Assembly (NCBI GenBank): GCA_028280105.1
Contig: JANQML010000003.1
Location: 1 to 50,518 of the forward strand
Reading direction: 5' to 3'
DNA length: 50,518 nucleotides
Source: Desulfobacula sp.
GTDB lineage: Bacteria > Desulfobacterota > Desulfobacteria > Desulfobacterales > Desulfobacteraceae
Shown: one piece after another, positions 34,387 to 44,514 of the stretch
Position numbering within the stretch: position 1 is the stretch's first letter
How the letters are laid out: every line of letters starts with the position of its first letter
Translations under genes and position numbers: made by a program
Notes under the pieces: model-generated
The model's input: only the letters and a program-made list of their open reading frames with translations
The model's database searches: none
Told to the model about the DNA's origin: nothing

Positions 34387-36600
34387 ATGAATACCAGAGC
34401 CATTCGCGAGTTGATCAACACCCGTCTTGAGTCGTCAGCCCCTGTAATTACCGAAGATGAGGCCAAACCGATTTTTAACCGGTTTAAGATCCCGGTGGTA
34501 ACGGAAAAAGCGGCTGTCAATGAAACCCAGGTCTTAACGGCCTGCCGTGAAACAGGATACCCCGTTGTTTTAAAAGGCATCAGCCCGTCTGCATCCCACA
34601 AGACCGAGGCCGGATATGTCCGGGTGGGCCTGGGCAATGATCACCAGGTCAGGGATGCTGTCCGGCAGATGGCACCTTCCGGCGGCGGAAAGACGGATCA
34701 GGTCACCCGCTTTTTGATACAGCCGGTGATCCGGGGCAGCCGGGAGTTTGTGGCCGGGATGTTTCGGGATCCCCAATTCGGCCCTGTGATTGTTTTCGGT
34801 CTGGGGGGAATTATGACCGAGGTTCTGAAAGATGTGGTATTTAAACGGGTTCCGCTATGCGATGCTGACATTGAAGATATGTTTGACCGGTTATCCGCAA
34901 AATCGCTTCTGGGTCCCTTCAGGGGGGAAGCTGCCGTGGATATGGATGAATTAAAGGGGATTTTAAGGTCCCTCTCCGCCATGGCCCAAACCTTTGAAGA
35001 TATAAAAGAGATCGACATCAACCCGATAATCATTCAGCCGGATGGAAAGCCCGTTGCCGTTGACGGACTTATTCTCCTTGAAAAAGGATCGAAACCGTTG
35101 CCGTCCGTACCTGTTGATCTTAAAAAACTGGCTTTGTGCTATTATCCGGCTTCAATTGCCTTTATCGGAGCGTCCGCCACACCCGGAAAATGGGGACACC
35201 TGCTGACCACCAGCACATTTTCAGGAGACTATGAAGGGGATGTTTATCTGGTCAATCCCAAAGGCGGAACCATTTACGGGCATAAGGTGTTTAAGCGGGT
35301 GGACGAGATTGAGACCGACATTGATCTGGCAGTGGTAACCATTCCGGCGGACCGGATTTTGGAGCTGATTCCCCAACTGGAGAAAAAGAATGTAAAAGGC
35401 ATGCTTTTGATTACTTCGGGGTTCAGGGAGGTCGGAGCCGAAGGGGCGGCTTTGGAAGATGCGCTGGTGGCCGCTGCCCGAAAAGCCGGTATATTGATCC
35501 TGGGTCCCAATACCATGGGGATCTGCAATCCCCATGCCGGCTTTTATTGCACCGCTTCCAGCGCCTATCCCCTCCCCGGTTCCACAGCCCTGGTCTGCCA
35601 GTCCGGGAATATGGGGACTCAACTGCTGAGCTTTGCCGAGCAGCAGGATATCGGCATCCGGTCCTTCTCCGGTTCGGGAAACGAGGCCATGGTCACCATT
35701 GAGGATTATATGGCAGCCTTTGAAATCGATGCTTTGACCCAAACCGTGGTTCTCTATGTTGAGAGCGTCAAGGACGGGCCCCGGTTTTTTGAGAGCGCCA
35801 GGCGGGTGTCTGAAAAAAAACCGGTTGTTGTACTCAAGGGCGGCAGAACCCGGGCCGGAATCAAGGCCGCAGGCAGTCATACCGGTGCCATGGCAACGGA
35901 TGCAAGAATCTTTGACGCGGCCTGCCGGCAGGCCGGTATTATCCTGGTGGACCAGCCCATGGAACTTTTGGATCTGTCCGCCGTCTTTTCCTCCCTTCCC
36001 CTGCCAAAGGGGAAACGGGTGGCCATCATGACCCTTGGCGGCGGCTGGGGCGTGATTGCCGCGGATTTATGCGCGGAATACGGCCTTGAGGTTCCTGAAC
36101 TGTCATATGGGATAATTCATCGGCTGAACCGGATTCTGCCCCCGTACTGGAGCCATGGAAATCCCGTGGATATCGTGGGGGAAGGCGATCCGCAGACTGC
36201 AAAGACCTGCCTGGAAGAGCTGATGAAGTGGGAGGGGTGCGATGCCGTTATTCATCTGGGGATTCACGGCAGGCGGGTTCTTATCGAAAAGATGATCCGG
36301 TCCGCCGAAAAAATTCAGCCGGATTTAGATGAGAAAAAGGTGGCCTTTTACAACAAGATGGCCCGTGAGGTTGAGGAAGATTATATCCGGCATGTGGGGC
36401 AGTTGACCCGGACCTGTGAAAAACCGGTGATCGGCGTCAGCCTGCTGACCGATGACCGGTGCAAAACGCTTCACCGGTTTGAGGATCATCCGTATAAAGG
36501 CGTCTTTTTTCCGTCACCGGAGCGGGCGGTTAAGGCGCTTTCGGGAATGTGCCGCTACTCAGAGTGGAAACAGAGATTCCACCGGGAAAGCAAGAGTTGA
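34387..36600 (+). CDS. ADP-forming acyl-CoA synthetase (ACD family, single chain)
   Basis: This 737-residue enzyme interconverts acyl-CoA plus ADP and phosphate with the free acid plus CoA and ATP. The ATP-grasp (beta) part comes first (about 1-230, GYPVVLKGISPSASHKTEAG, DINPIII). The CoA-binding and ligase (alpha) part follows (IAFIGASATPGKWGH, LVCQSGNMGTQLLSF). The likely phospho-histidine is H498 in GSHTGAMATDA. Order and length fit a beta-alpha fusion. In anaerobes it can conserve energy from acyl-CoA. It is controlled by the adjacent TetR gene. The acyl substrate is unknown. Confidence 0.88.
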   Translation: MNTRAIRELINTRLESSAPVITEDEAKPIFNRFKIPVVTEKAAVNETQVLTACRETGYPVVLKGISPSASHKTEAGYVRVGLGNDHQVRDAVRQMAPSGGGKTDQVTRFLIQPVIRGSREFVAGMFRDPQFGPVIVFGLGGIMTEVLKDVVFKRVPLCDADIEDMFDRLSAKSLLGPFRGEAAVDMDELKGILRSLSAMAQTFEDIKEIDINPIIIQPDGKPVAVDGLILLEKGSKPLPSVPVDLKKLALCYYPASIAFIGASATPGKWGHLLTTSTFSGDYEGDVYLVNPKGGTIYGHKVFKRVDEIETDIDLAVVTIPADRILELIPQLEKKNVKGMLLITSGFREVGAEGAALEDALVAAARKAGILILGPNTMGICNPHAGFYCTASSAYPLPGSTALVCQSGNMGTQLLSFAEQQDIGIRSFSGSGNEAMVTIEDYMAAFEIDALTQTVVLYVESVKDGPRFFESARRVSEKKPVVVLKGGRTRAGIKAAGSHTGAMATDARIFDAACRQAGIILVDQPMELLDLSAVFSSLPLPKGKRVAIMTLGGGWGVIAADLCAEYGLEVPELSYGIIHRLNRILPPYWSHGNPVDIVGEGDPQTAKTCLEELMKWEGCDAVIHLGIHGRRVLIEKMIRSAEKIQPDLDEKKVAFYNKMAREVEEDYIRHVGQLTRTCEKPVIGVSLLTDDRCKTLHRFEDHPYKGVFFPSPERAVKALSGMCRYSEWKQRFHRESKS

Positions 36601-36625
36601 ATCGTCCACGCGTTGCCTGATCTTC

Positions 36626-39607
36626 CTATATTTTGAAAAGCTTGAACCGTCTGCCCTGTTTTTCCTGTTCCGCATTGGCCGCTTCAAGATGTTGCCGGTT
36701 CGAAATGACGGCGGTCCCTTTCTGGCTGTCATCCACAGAAAAATATCTGTGTGCAATGGCCTGGATCTGTTTCTTATCCAGGCCCAGCAGGGCATCTTTG
36801 AATTGTTTACGGATATCGTCGCTCAGTTTGGTGATATCCCTGTAAAAGGCTTTCATGGCTGCCGGGCCGGGAGTTTCCGGTTTGTCGATCTCCGAGCAGA
36901 CCTGAAGGATGGCCTCTTTTACATCGGTTTGTGAATAGTCACCGCTGGTAATGAAATCACAGGCTTTTTTGTAGACATCCAGGGTCCGGTTGATATGGGG
37001 GTCACGGTAGGAACCAAATGAGAAGATGCCCTCTTCGGAGTTGTACATGGCAAATCCCCCGTATGCCCCGCCTTTTTCACGGATTTCACGGTGAAGGTAT
37101 AACGACCGCAGTAATTTGCTGATGACGGAAAGCCCGGGAGAGTCTTCATGGGTAATCCGGACGGTCTTAAACGACTGACCTACAAACGAGACCGATGTGT
37201 TGGTATACCATCCGTCAAAGGGTCGTCCGGCATCAAGAGAAATATCAGGAGAGAAGAACGAGATCTCGCCGTTATCCGGCAATTGGCCGTGGATGGATTG
37301 GATCTGATTTTCCCCCTCTGTGATCGCATCTGCCCCGCCGATCAGGGCGGGTTTCAAATTCCCCTTTTTCAAAACGGATTGCGCAATTCGGCACAGATTG
37401 CCGGACAGGGTTTCGAGCAGTTGATCCGGTTTTTCTGCCGCCCGGATCTCCTGGGTGATCTGTTTGATCAGCCGGTACTGGGCAATTCCATGCCAGAGTT
37501 CGTTGATATAAGAGGGTTTGGACAGGTGCAGGGCCGACAGGGAGATGGCATACCGGTGGCCGGATGATACGATGGATGCCTCCATGCCGGCCTGATATTG
37601 CAAAAGCAGGCTTTTCAACCGTTCAAAATCCTTGAAATCATAATCCTGCAAGAATTCATTGATCAGATCGAACATCGGCCCGATATTCCGGTCCAGGGCC
37701 TTTCCCTGAAGGGCCAGGAAACAATGGGATTCCGCTTCTTTTGAAAAATAGGACCCTGAAAAAGGGGTAATGGAAATCCCGCCGGTATAGAGATCGATCA
37801 GGCCGGCCATCCTGTCGTAGCTGTTTTTCCGTGTTCCCACGTTGGTAAATGCTTTTGAAAAAAAGGGGACAAGGCCGAATAGATCGGCAGGAATACTTCC
37901 CCCGCCCGCCGGGCAGGTGAAATAGAGGATGCCTGACGTGGCTTTATCATAGCAGGTGGATAAACTGACACCCCGGATGGTATCCGGCCGGATGATTTCC
38001 ATATCCGGCGGAACATCCGACAGCGCAAGGGTGGGCAGGACAGATATATCCTCTTCATTTTCCTGCAGGGCTTTAAGGGCTTTTGCATCTTTTTGGATCC
38101 GGTCCAGATCCTGGGAAGAGAGCTGTTTGATTTTACGGGCCAGTTCTTTCCGGGTCTCTTCGGACTGCCGTTTTTCCATGCCGCTGTCCGGTTCCAGGAT
38201 GAACAGAACCCGGTGGGGATTGTCCAGAAAATAGTGTTTTATTTTATTTTCCAGGAACCGGCCGGCATCAACTTCTGTTTTCAGCCGGCTTAAATTCGCA
38301 TCAATATTGATACAGGACAACGGGTCTCCGTCGTGGATCATTGTCCCGGCAAAAGAGAGCAACAGCTTAATGCCGAAGGGATAGGGGGTGTTGGTGATCT
38401 CTTTTCTGTGAAATTCAATCTGATGGATGGCCGAATCGATCAGATCCCGATCAATTCCTTTGTCCACAAGGGTTTGAAGGGTATCTAAAATTAGGGCTTC
38501 CACCGTATCGGCACTGGATTTTTCAATCTCTTTTAATCCGCATGAAAAAAGGGTATCCCGGTTATCCGGATCAAACCCGGATGAATCGGAGAGTGCCGAA
38601 CCCAGATTTGACTCGATCAGTGCCTTTCGCAGGGGAGAGGCCGAGTGTCCGATAAGGATCTGTTCCAGAATCGTCAGCACCAGCACCTCAAATGAATCCT
38701 GAACATCACAGGTCAGCCAGGCCAGGCAGGCCTGGTATTTTTTATGGGCATCCTTTTCATCCTCATATGCATAGGGCCGGGTAATTTTCCGGGGAGCGTC
38801 CCACCTGGGCTGAGAAGGAACTTTTGAATCGACTTCAAGGTAATTAAAATGATTTAAGACCCTTTCGCAGATGTAAGACAGGGTCTTTTCCAGCGGAAGG
38901 TTGCCATAGGTGTAAAAATAGGCGTTGGACGGATGGTAGTAACGGGAATGAAATGATTTTAGATCTTCCCAGGTTAATTTGGGAATATCCGAGGGCTCCC
39001 CGCCTGAATTATTTTTATATGTGGTATCCGGGTAGAGTGAGGCCAGCAGGGACCGGCCCAGCACCTGGCCCGGTGAGGACATGGCCCCCTTCATCTCATT
39101 GTAAACCACCCCTTTATATGCCAGCTCCCGGCGGTTGCCGTCTGTCTGGACCAGCTCCAGCCGGTGGCCTTCCTGCTTGAAGCTGAGTTCGTCAAGGTTG
39201 GGAAAAAATGCCGCATCCAGGTAGACATTCATGAGGTTGTAATAGTCTTTTGGATTCTGTGTCGCAAACGGATACATGGTCCAGTCTGATGCGGTAAATG
39301 CATTCATAAACGTGGACAGGCTTCTTTTAATCATGGAGAAAAACGGATCACGGACATTGAATTTTTTGGATCCGCACAGCACCGTGTGTTCCAGAATATG
39401 CGCCACACCGGTTGAGTCTGTGGGAACCGTTCTGAAAAAGACGGAAAAGGTATTCTCCTTATCGTCATTCAGCACGTGAATATGCCGGGTTCGGGTATTG
39501 ATGTGCTCTAACCGGATCATTGTTGAATCGATGGATTCCAGTGGTGCCACATCGATAATGGTATACCCGCAGACCGTCTGCCCCGGTTTATAAGTGGTTT
39601 TTCCCAT
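36626..39607 (-). CDS. M16C presequence-protease-type metallopeptidase
   Basis: This 993-residue protease of the M16C family (PreP/falcilysin/Cym1 type) has the inverted zinc motif H70-x-x-E73-H74 in VAHILEHTVLCGS. The following DPFFSMIKRSLSTFMNAFTA segment is the family hallmark. The two halves (zinc half about 1-480 and inactive half 550-993) match the clamshell fold. It degrades small unstructured peptides. No signal peptide is seen, so it is probably cytoplasmic. It converges with the synthetase gene with only 25 bases between. Confidence 0.93.
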   Translation of the reverse strand: MGKTTYKPGQTVCGYTIIDVAPLESIDSTMIRLEHINTRTRHIHVLNDDKENTFSVFFRTVPTDSTGVAHILEHTVLCGSKKFNVRDPFFSMIKRSLSTFMNAFTASDWTMYPFATQNPKDYYNLMNVYLDAAFFPNLDELSFKQEGHRLELVQTDGNRRELAYKGVVYNEMKGAMSSPGQVLGRSLLASLYPDTTYKNNSGGEPSDIPKLTWEDLKSFHSRYYHPSNAYFYTYGNLPLEKTLSYICERVLNHFNYLEVDSKVPSQPRWDAPRKITRPYAYEDEKDAHKKYQACLAWLTCDVQDSFEVLVLTILEQILIGHSASPLRKALIESNLGSALSDSSGFDPDNRDTLFSCGLKEIEKSSADTVEALILDTLQTLVDKGIDRDLIDSAIHQIEFHRKEITNTPYPFGIKLLLSFAGTMIHDGDPLSCINIDANLSRLKTEVDAGRFLENKIKHYFLDNPHRVLFILEPDSGMEKRQSEETRKELARKIKQLSSQDLDRIQKDAKALKALQENEEDISVLPTLALSDVPPDMEIIRPDTIRGVSLSTCYDKATSGILYFTCPAGGGSIPADLFGLVPFFSKAFTNVGTRKNSYDRMAGLIDLYTGGISITPFSGSYFSKEAESHCFLALQGKALDRNIGPMFDLINEFLQDYDFKDFERLKSLLLQYQAGMEASIVSSGHRYAISLSALHLSKPSYINELWHGIAQYRLIKQITQEIRAAEKPDQLLETLSGNLCRIAQSVLKKGNLKPALIGGADAITEGENQIQSIHGQLPDNGEISFFSPDISLDAGRPFDGWYTNTSVSFVGQSFKTVRITHEDSPGLSVISKLLRSLYLHREIREKGGAYGGFAMYNSEEGIFSFGSYRDPHINRTLDVYKKACDFITSGDYSQTDVKEAILQVCSEIDKPETPGPAAMKAFYRDITKLSDDIRKQFKDALLGLDKKQIQAIAHRYFSVDDSQKGTAVISNRQHLEAANAEQEKQGRRFKLFKI

Positions 39608-39623
39608 AAATTTTGCTTGTCCT

Positions 39624-39983
39624 TTATACGTGTTTGTAGATACCGCGTCTTACCCGTTCGATCTTTTTAATTTTATCCAGTCTGAAGATAATATTCCTCA
39701 GTTTTTTATCATTAAATCCGGTGGCTGCTTTGATTGTCTTGAAATCAGTGCCGTCCGGATGATTGGCAACAACATCCAGAACAATGGATGACGCGCTTTT
39801 TCTTCTGGTAAATCCGTCACCGGATTGGCCGTTTACCGGTTTCCCCTGATAAAGTAATTGCTCCAGCTTGTCAAGTCTGTGGTGTAAAAGTTTGATATCT
39901 TCCTTTGTGGGGATATCAAGACGGGATAAAAATAATTTTAAGAATCCTTCCCAATTGTTTTCGATTTTTAATGCGTCTGCCAT
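39624..39983 (-). CDS. Small protein with coiled coil and winged-helix-like C-terminus
   Basis: This 119-residue protein has an N-terminal helix (NNWEGFLKLFLSRLDIPTKE), a short coiled coil (KLLHHRLDKLEQLLYQG) like phasin-type PHA granule proteins, a linker, and a C-terminal helical unit (FKTIKAATGFNDKKLRNIIF) reminiscent of a winged helix. AGGAGG lies 6 bases before the ATG. It sits 16 bases upstream of the M16C gene on the same strand. Function is not recognised; DNA binding is possible. Confidence 0.55.
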   Translation of the reverse strand: MADALKIENNWEGFLKLFLSRLDIPTKEDIKLLHHRLDKLEQLLYQGKPVNGQSGDGFTRRKSASSIVLDVVANHPDGTDFKTIKAATGFNDKKLRNIIFRLDKIKKIERVRRGIYKHV

Positions 39984-40145
39984 TGTATGCCTCCTGGTAA
40001 GAATCAGATTAATATTAACATGTCAAAAGGAAAACGCCGGAAAGACCGCAATGATTTGACTGCCGGCCTTGTGCGGCGACAGATAAAACGTACCTGCCCT
40101 TTTTGATGGTTGAATCTAATATTTGATTGAAGTATATTTATATAA

Positions 40146-40187
40146 ACTACTTGCCGGTGAAATCATTGTCAAGTAGTAATTTTTTTT
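40146..40187 (+). terminator. Hairpin followed by T run upstream of the DUF2062 gene
   Basis: ACTACTTG (40146-40153) pairs with CAAGTAGT (40170-40177), and AATTTTTTTT follows (40178-40187). The layout is terminator-like on the plus strand, but no plus-strand gene ends before it. It could be an attenuator in the leader of the DUF2062-rsmA operon. Confidence 0.45.
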
Positions 40188-40220
40188 ATAGGACGTTTTT
40201 ATTAGCACACGACACAACTT

Positions 40221-40721
40221 ATGCCAGGAAAAAAAATAGCTGACTATGCTAAGGAAATAAAAACACTGAACGGTGATCCCCATTATATCGCTTTAGGATT
40301 TGCCATTGGTGTCTTTGTAGCTCTTACCCCTACGGTTCCGTTTCATACGGTTTTGGCCGTTGCTTTGGCATTCTTGCTTAGGGGCAGTAAACCGGCCGCC
40401 CTTATCAGTGTGTGGATAAGTAATCCGTTTACGGTGGTTTTTTTATACCTCGCCTCTTACAAAGCCGGATATCTGTTTTTTAATGATACCGATTCGGCTA
40501 TGCAGTCAAAAGTAAATTTAATTGAAAATCTTGAAAGTAATATGGGGTTTTCGCATAAAATTCGTTATCTGGGTGAATTTATCGTAAATAAAATGGACGT
40601 TTTTTTGATCATGAATTTGGGTGGGCTGATTTTGGGGCTGCCCGTGGGAATAGTCGCTTACTTTATTGTTAAAGGATCATTTGTGAGGCTTCGGAAAAAA
40701 CAGACAGAACAAAAGGTGTGA
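40221..40721 (+). CDS. DUF2062 membrane protein
   Basis: This 166-residue protein is of the DUF2062 family: an N-terminal DPHYIALGFAIGVFVALTPT segment, a second helix pair around AVALAFLLRGSKPAALISVW, and a C-terminal helix (LGGLILGLPVGIVAYFIV). These are integral membrane proteins of unknown function. It precedes rsmA by 7 bases, so the two are probably co-transcribed. Confidence 0.87.
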   Translation: MPGKKIADYAKEIKTLNGDPHYIALGFAIGVFVALTPTVPFHTVLAVALAFLLRGSKPAALISVWISNPFTVVFLYLASYKAGYLFFNDTDSAMQSKVNLIENLESNMGFSHKIRYLGEFIVNKMDVFLIMNLGGLILGLPVGIVAYFIVKGSFVRLRKKQTEQKV

Positions 40722-40728
40722 AAACGAT

Positions 40729-41568
40729 ATGGCCCATCCCGGACAGATATTAAAAGAAAACAGGCTCTATGCCGGAAAAGAGCTGGGGCAAAATTTTTTA
40801 TCCGATCCTGCCGCAGCGAAGATGATTGTGGACAAAACCGGAATTAACAAGGACTCCCAGGTGCTGGAAATCGGCCCGGGCCTGGGGGCACTGACCGTTC
40901 ATATTGCAAGAATTACAAAGCGGCTGACGGCTGTTGAGAAGGACACCCGTCTGATACCCCTGTTGGAACGGGTGCTTGAAGACCACGGCCTTACCTGCGT
41001 TAAAGTTGTGAATAAAGATGTATTAAAATTTGATTTTAATCAGGCTGCTGCCGGTAAAAAACTCGTTGTCATCGGCAATCTGCCGTATAATATTTCATCA
41101 CAGATTATATTTAAACTGATTAAAGACAGGGCGGATGTGGCGGCGGCATTCCTGATGTTCCAGAAGGAACTGGCAGCCAGAATCGTTTCAAAACCCGGCG
41201 GGCGAAATTATTCAAGGCTGGCTGCCGTGGTTCAGTATGCGGCCGATGTGACACATATCACCGAGATCGGGTCGTCCTGTTTTTTTCCAAGGCCGGATGT
41301 GGATTCAACGGTTCTGAAATTCGATTTTTTCAAAGAAAGAACGTTTGATGCGGATCAGGAAGCCGTATTGTTCAACGTGATAAAAGCCGCCTTTTCAAAA
41401 CGGCGGAAATCTTTAAAGAACGCCATGGTCGGCGGCGAATTTAATTATGAAAAATCAATGATTGCAGCGGCGCTGGTCTCTGCCGGTATCGATCCGGCAA
41501 GGCGGGCTGAGACACTGACGGTAGAAGAATTTAAAGCCCTGGCACGGGCGGTCTTGAAACAGAATTAG
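40729..41568 (+). CDS. rsmA: 16S rRNA dimethyladenosine transferase
   Basis: RsmA (KsgA) dimethylates two adjacent adenines near the 3' end of 16S rRNA during 30S maturation, using SAM. The 279-residue protein has AGKELGQNFLSDPAAAKMIV, the SAM motif EIGPGLGALTVHIA, the catalytic NLPYNISSQIIF, and a C-terminal domain with FSKRRKSLKNAM. All motifs are intact. Confidence 0.95.
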   Translation: MAHPGQILKENRLYAGKELGQNFLSDPAAAKMIVDKTGINKDSQVLEIGPGLGALTVHIARITKRLTAVEKDTRLIPLLERVLEDHGLTCVKVVNKDVLKFDFNQAAAGKKLVVIGNLPYNISSQIIFKLIKDRADVAAAFLMFQKELAARIVSKPGGRNYSRLAAVVQYAADVTHITEIGSSCFFPRPDVDSTVLKFDFFKERTFDADQEAVLFNVIKAAFSKRRKSLKNAMVGGEFNYEKSMIAAALVSAGIDPARRAETLTVEEFKALARAVLKQN

Positions 41569-41580
41569 GGTGGGGTAATA

Positions 41581-43065
41581 ATGGGGACGCAAATATCGAT
41601 AGACAACCTGATAGAAATTGTCCGAACCGGCGGAAAAGTAAAAACCGGCGTCGATGTATACAACACCAGAGGGACACTGCTTCTGGAAAAGGATATCCTG
41701 GTCGAAAAGGTAAAAATCCTTGAGGTGATCAAAGAAAACGGCATTAATTCACTGCCCATCGATCCGGCACTGAACGGTGGATTCTGGGACGAAAACGGCA
41801 ATGAAATAAAGGTGGACGGCGACGGGCTGATCACCTTTGATGATTCAGAAAAGAGTGCCCGGGCAGAATCCGGCGGATCAGAGTATGACACGCTGTTTGA
41901 AGAGGGGGTTCTGGTCACCCCGGCGGATGGAAATGAGGTTCTTTTCCCGGATATGGCCACCAATGAAGTTGAGCAGAGGCTGCTGGAGATTGAAAAGATT
42001 AAAAAAGAGGCGGGGCAGAAGTATAAAAGTGCCAGAAAGAGCATCAAAAAAGTGCTTAACGATATTAAAGATACCGGTGGGGCCTTTGATTTTGACGAGG
42101 TACAGAATAATGTGTCGGAGCTGGTGGATTTTTTGACGGTGGCCGATAACCCGTTTTCCTATCTGACCCAGGAAATTTTTTCTTACGATGATTACCTGTA
42201 TAACCATTCCATCAATGTCTGTGCCATCGGAACCGCTGTTGTCAACCTGTTTAATATCCATTTTTCAAATGTTGTGGACGACCTGATCAAAGGGGAGGCC
42301 GATCCGAGCGCTTCTCCTGCCAAAAAAACGGATAAGAAGAAAAACAGGTCTTATACCTGTTATTATAAAGATGAACTGGAGGATATTGCCCTTGGTTTCT
42401 TTCTCCACGATATCGGTAAAATCCTTGTGGATGATACCGTATTGAACAAAGAAGGGCGATTGTCGGAAAACGAATTCGGAATGGTGAGAAAACATTCGTA
42501 TCACCACGGTATCCGCTTAATGGATAAGAACCATTTGAAAAACTCGGTGGTGAGAAACATCATCAAGTACCACCACGCCCCCCTGTTTAAAGGTGAAGAA
42601 CGCTGTTACCCGCAGGATAAAAGTTTTGATGAAATCCCGATTTATGTCCGGATCTGCAAACTGGCCGATATCTATGACGCCATGACGTCCAGGCGGTGTT
42701 ACAAAGAAGCCATTAACCCGATTATGGTGGTCACCCAGCTCTTTCGGACCTATGCCAAAAAAGATATCATGCTCCAGCATGTGCTCCATGCGTTTGTGAA
42801 AAGTATCGGTATCTATCCGCCCGGTTCCATTGTCTTTTTGAAAAACGGTCAGATGGCCTATGTCCTCGAAAGCGACGGGCCGCTGGTCATTCCGTTTACG
42901 GATACAAAAGCCAATACATTGAGTTCAAAACCGGATCCGATTAAGATGAACGATCCGGACACGCACCCGTCACTGATCGTGGACAGCGGCAGAAGTGTAA
43001 GGACGCCAAAGGATGTGTACGATTTGCTGCCGGCGTATCTTAAGACCATTGCCGAACGACCCTGA
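41581..43065 (+). CDS. HD-GYP-like phosphohydrolase (variant GYP motif)
   Basis: This is a 494-residue protein. Residues 1-160 are an N-terminal region with a DUF3391-like start (VKTGVDVYNTRGTLLLEKDI). The C-terminal half is an HD domain: H276-D277 in LHDIGKILV, then KHSYHHGIRLM, IKYHHAPLFKG and LADIYDAMTSRRCYKEA. The GYP part reads RCYP rather than GYP. A Lys-rich insert of about 30 residues (ADPSASPAKKTDKKKN) lies between the first HD helices. HD-GYP proteins hydrolyse cyclic di-GMP; here it may be active or a sensor. It follows rsmA by 12 bases. Confidence 0.82.
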   Translation: MGTQISIDNLIEIVRTGGKVKTGVDVYNTRGTLLLEKDILVEKVKILEVIKENGINSLPIDPALNGGFWDENGNEIKVDGDGLITFDDSEKSARAESGGSEYDTLFEEGVLVTPADGNEVLFPDMATNEVEQRLLEIEKIKKEAGQKYKSARKSIKKVLNDIKDTGGAFDFDEVQNNVSELVDFLTVADNPFSYLTQEIFSYDDYLYNHSINVCAIGTAVVNLFNIHFSNVVDDLIKGEADPSASPAKKTDKKKNRSYTCYYKDELEDIALGFFLHDIGKILVDDTVLNKEGRLSENEFGMVRKHSYHHGIRLMDKNHLKNSVVRNIIKYHHAPLFKGEERCYPQDKSFDEIPIYVRICKLADIYDAMTSRRCYKEAINPIMVVTQLFRTYAKKDIMLQHVLHAFVKSIGIYPPGSIVFLKNGQMAYVLESDGPLVIPFTDTKANTLSSKPDPIKMNDPDTHPSLIVDSGRSVRTPKDVYDLLPAYLKTIAERP

Positions 43066-43290
43066 TTTGAGACGAGATTTCCCGAAAAACCGTGTGCCGG
43101 GCATGATCCGGCCGAAAATAGAATGGGTTTTAGCCGCGGTTTTGACTAAATGTTGAAGCGCCGGTTGAACTGGAATTGACAGATCCCATATGATTGTTTA
43201 ATACATCTTAGTAACAACTTGTTAGAGTTCAGCCATCGCTGTGTCGTGTGCTTCAAACTGCATATTTTTTATAGACAGAAAGGATAACCT

Positions 43291-44514
43291 ATGATCAGAG
43301 CAAATGAAAATTATAGTAAACTGCAGGCCTCCTATCTTTTTTCAGACATTGCAAAAAGAGTGAATGAATATCAAAAGAATCATCCCGATGAAAAAGTAAT
43401 TCGCCTTGGAATCGGGGATGTGACCATGGCGCTGGCACCGGCGGTGATAAAAGGGTTCCATGAGGGTGTGGATGAAATGGCAAATGATGCCAGTTTCAGA
43501 GGGTACGGCCCGGAACAGGGATATGCTTTTTTACGGGAGTTGATCGCAGACAATGATTTTAAAACCCGGGGAGCCGATATTGATCCGGATGAAATTTTTG
43601 TCAGTGACGGTGCAAAATGCGATTCTGCCAATTTCCAGGAGTTATTTGCCAAAGATGTTAAAGTGGCCATCCCGGACCCGGTTTACCCGGTTTATCTGGA
43701 TACCAATGTCATGGCCGGCAGAACCGGCCGGTTTGAAGACGGCCGGTACCAGGGGGTTGTATACATGGATTGCTTAAAGGAAAACGGTTTTTTACCGGCG
43801 CTTCCCAAAGAGGATGCGGATCTGATCTATCTTTGTTTTCCCAACAATCCAACCGGTACCACAGCCACAAAAGAGCAACTCAAAACCTGGGTGGATTACG
43901 CCAGAGAGAAAAAAGCGCTGATCCTGTTCGATGCCGCCTATGAATCGTTTATCCGTGATGAAACGCTTCCCCGGACGATTTATGAAATCAGAGGGGCCAA
44001 AGAGGTGGCGGTTGAGTTTCGAAGTTTTTCCAAAACCGCCGGATTCACCGGGACCCGGTGCGGGTTCACGGTTGTTCCCAAAGAATGCATGATCTATGAT
44101 GCAAACGGGGGAAAAATATCTCTCCATGCCATGTGGAACCGCCGGCACACAACCAAATTCAACGGGGTCTCCTACCCGGTTCAAAAGGCCGCGGCTGCGG
44201 TCTACTCAACAGAAGGCCAGGCCCAGATTAAAGAACAGATCGACTACTATCTGAACAATGCAGCCCTGATCCGCAACACCGTTGAAAGCCTGGGATTTGA
44301 ATACTATGGCGGTGATAATTCGCCCTATATCTGGATCGACGGAGACGGCAGGGATTCCTGGGCGTTTTTTGACATGCTGCTCAACAAGGCCTCACTGGTA
44401 TGCACTCCCGGTGCCGGGTTCGGAAAGTGCGGAACAGATTACATCCGCATCAGTGCATTCAACAGTCTTGAAAATGTAACCGAAGCCATGGATCGGTTGA
44501 AGACGGCTGTTTAA
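43291..44514 (+). CDS. dapL: LL-diaminopimelate aminotransferase
   Basis: DapL converts tetrahydrodipicolinate directly to LL-diaminopimelate with glutamate, in lysine and peptidoglycan synthesis. The 407-residue PLP enzyme has the family opening [15 protein letters not shown] and [24 protein letters not shown], and the PLP lysine K248 in [21 protein letters not shown] lies 6 bases before the ATG. Its stop overlaps the start of moeA by one base. The DapL route is common in Desulfobacterota. Confidence 0.95.
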   Translation: MIRANENYSKLQASYLFSDIAKRVNEYQKNHPDEKVIRLGIGDVTMALAPAVIKGFHEGVDEMANDASFRGYGPEQGYAFLRELIADNDFKTRGADIDPDEIFVSDGAKCDSANFQELFAKDVKVAIPDPVYPVYLDTNVMAGRTGRFEDGRYQGVVYMDCLKENGFLPALPKEDADLIYLCFPNNPTGTTATKEQLKTWVDYAREKKALILFDAAYESFIRDETLPRTIYEIRGAKEVAVEFRSFSKTAGFTGTRCGFTVVPKECMIYDANGGKISLHAMWNRRHTTKFNGVSYPVQKAAAAVYSTEGQAQIKEQIDYYLNNAALIRNTVESLGFEYYGGDNSPYIWIDGDGRDSWAFFDMLLNKASLVCTPGAGFGKCGTDYIRISAFNSLENVTEAMDRLKTAV

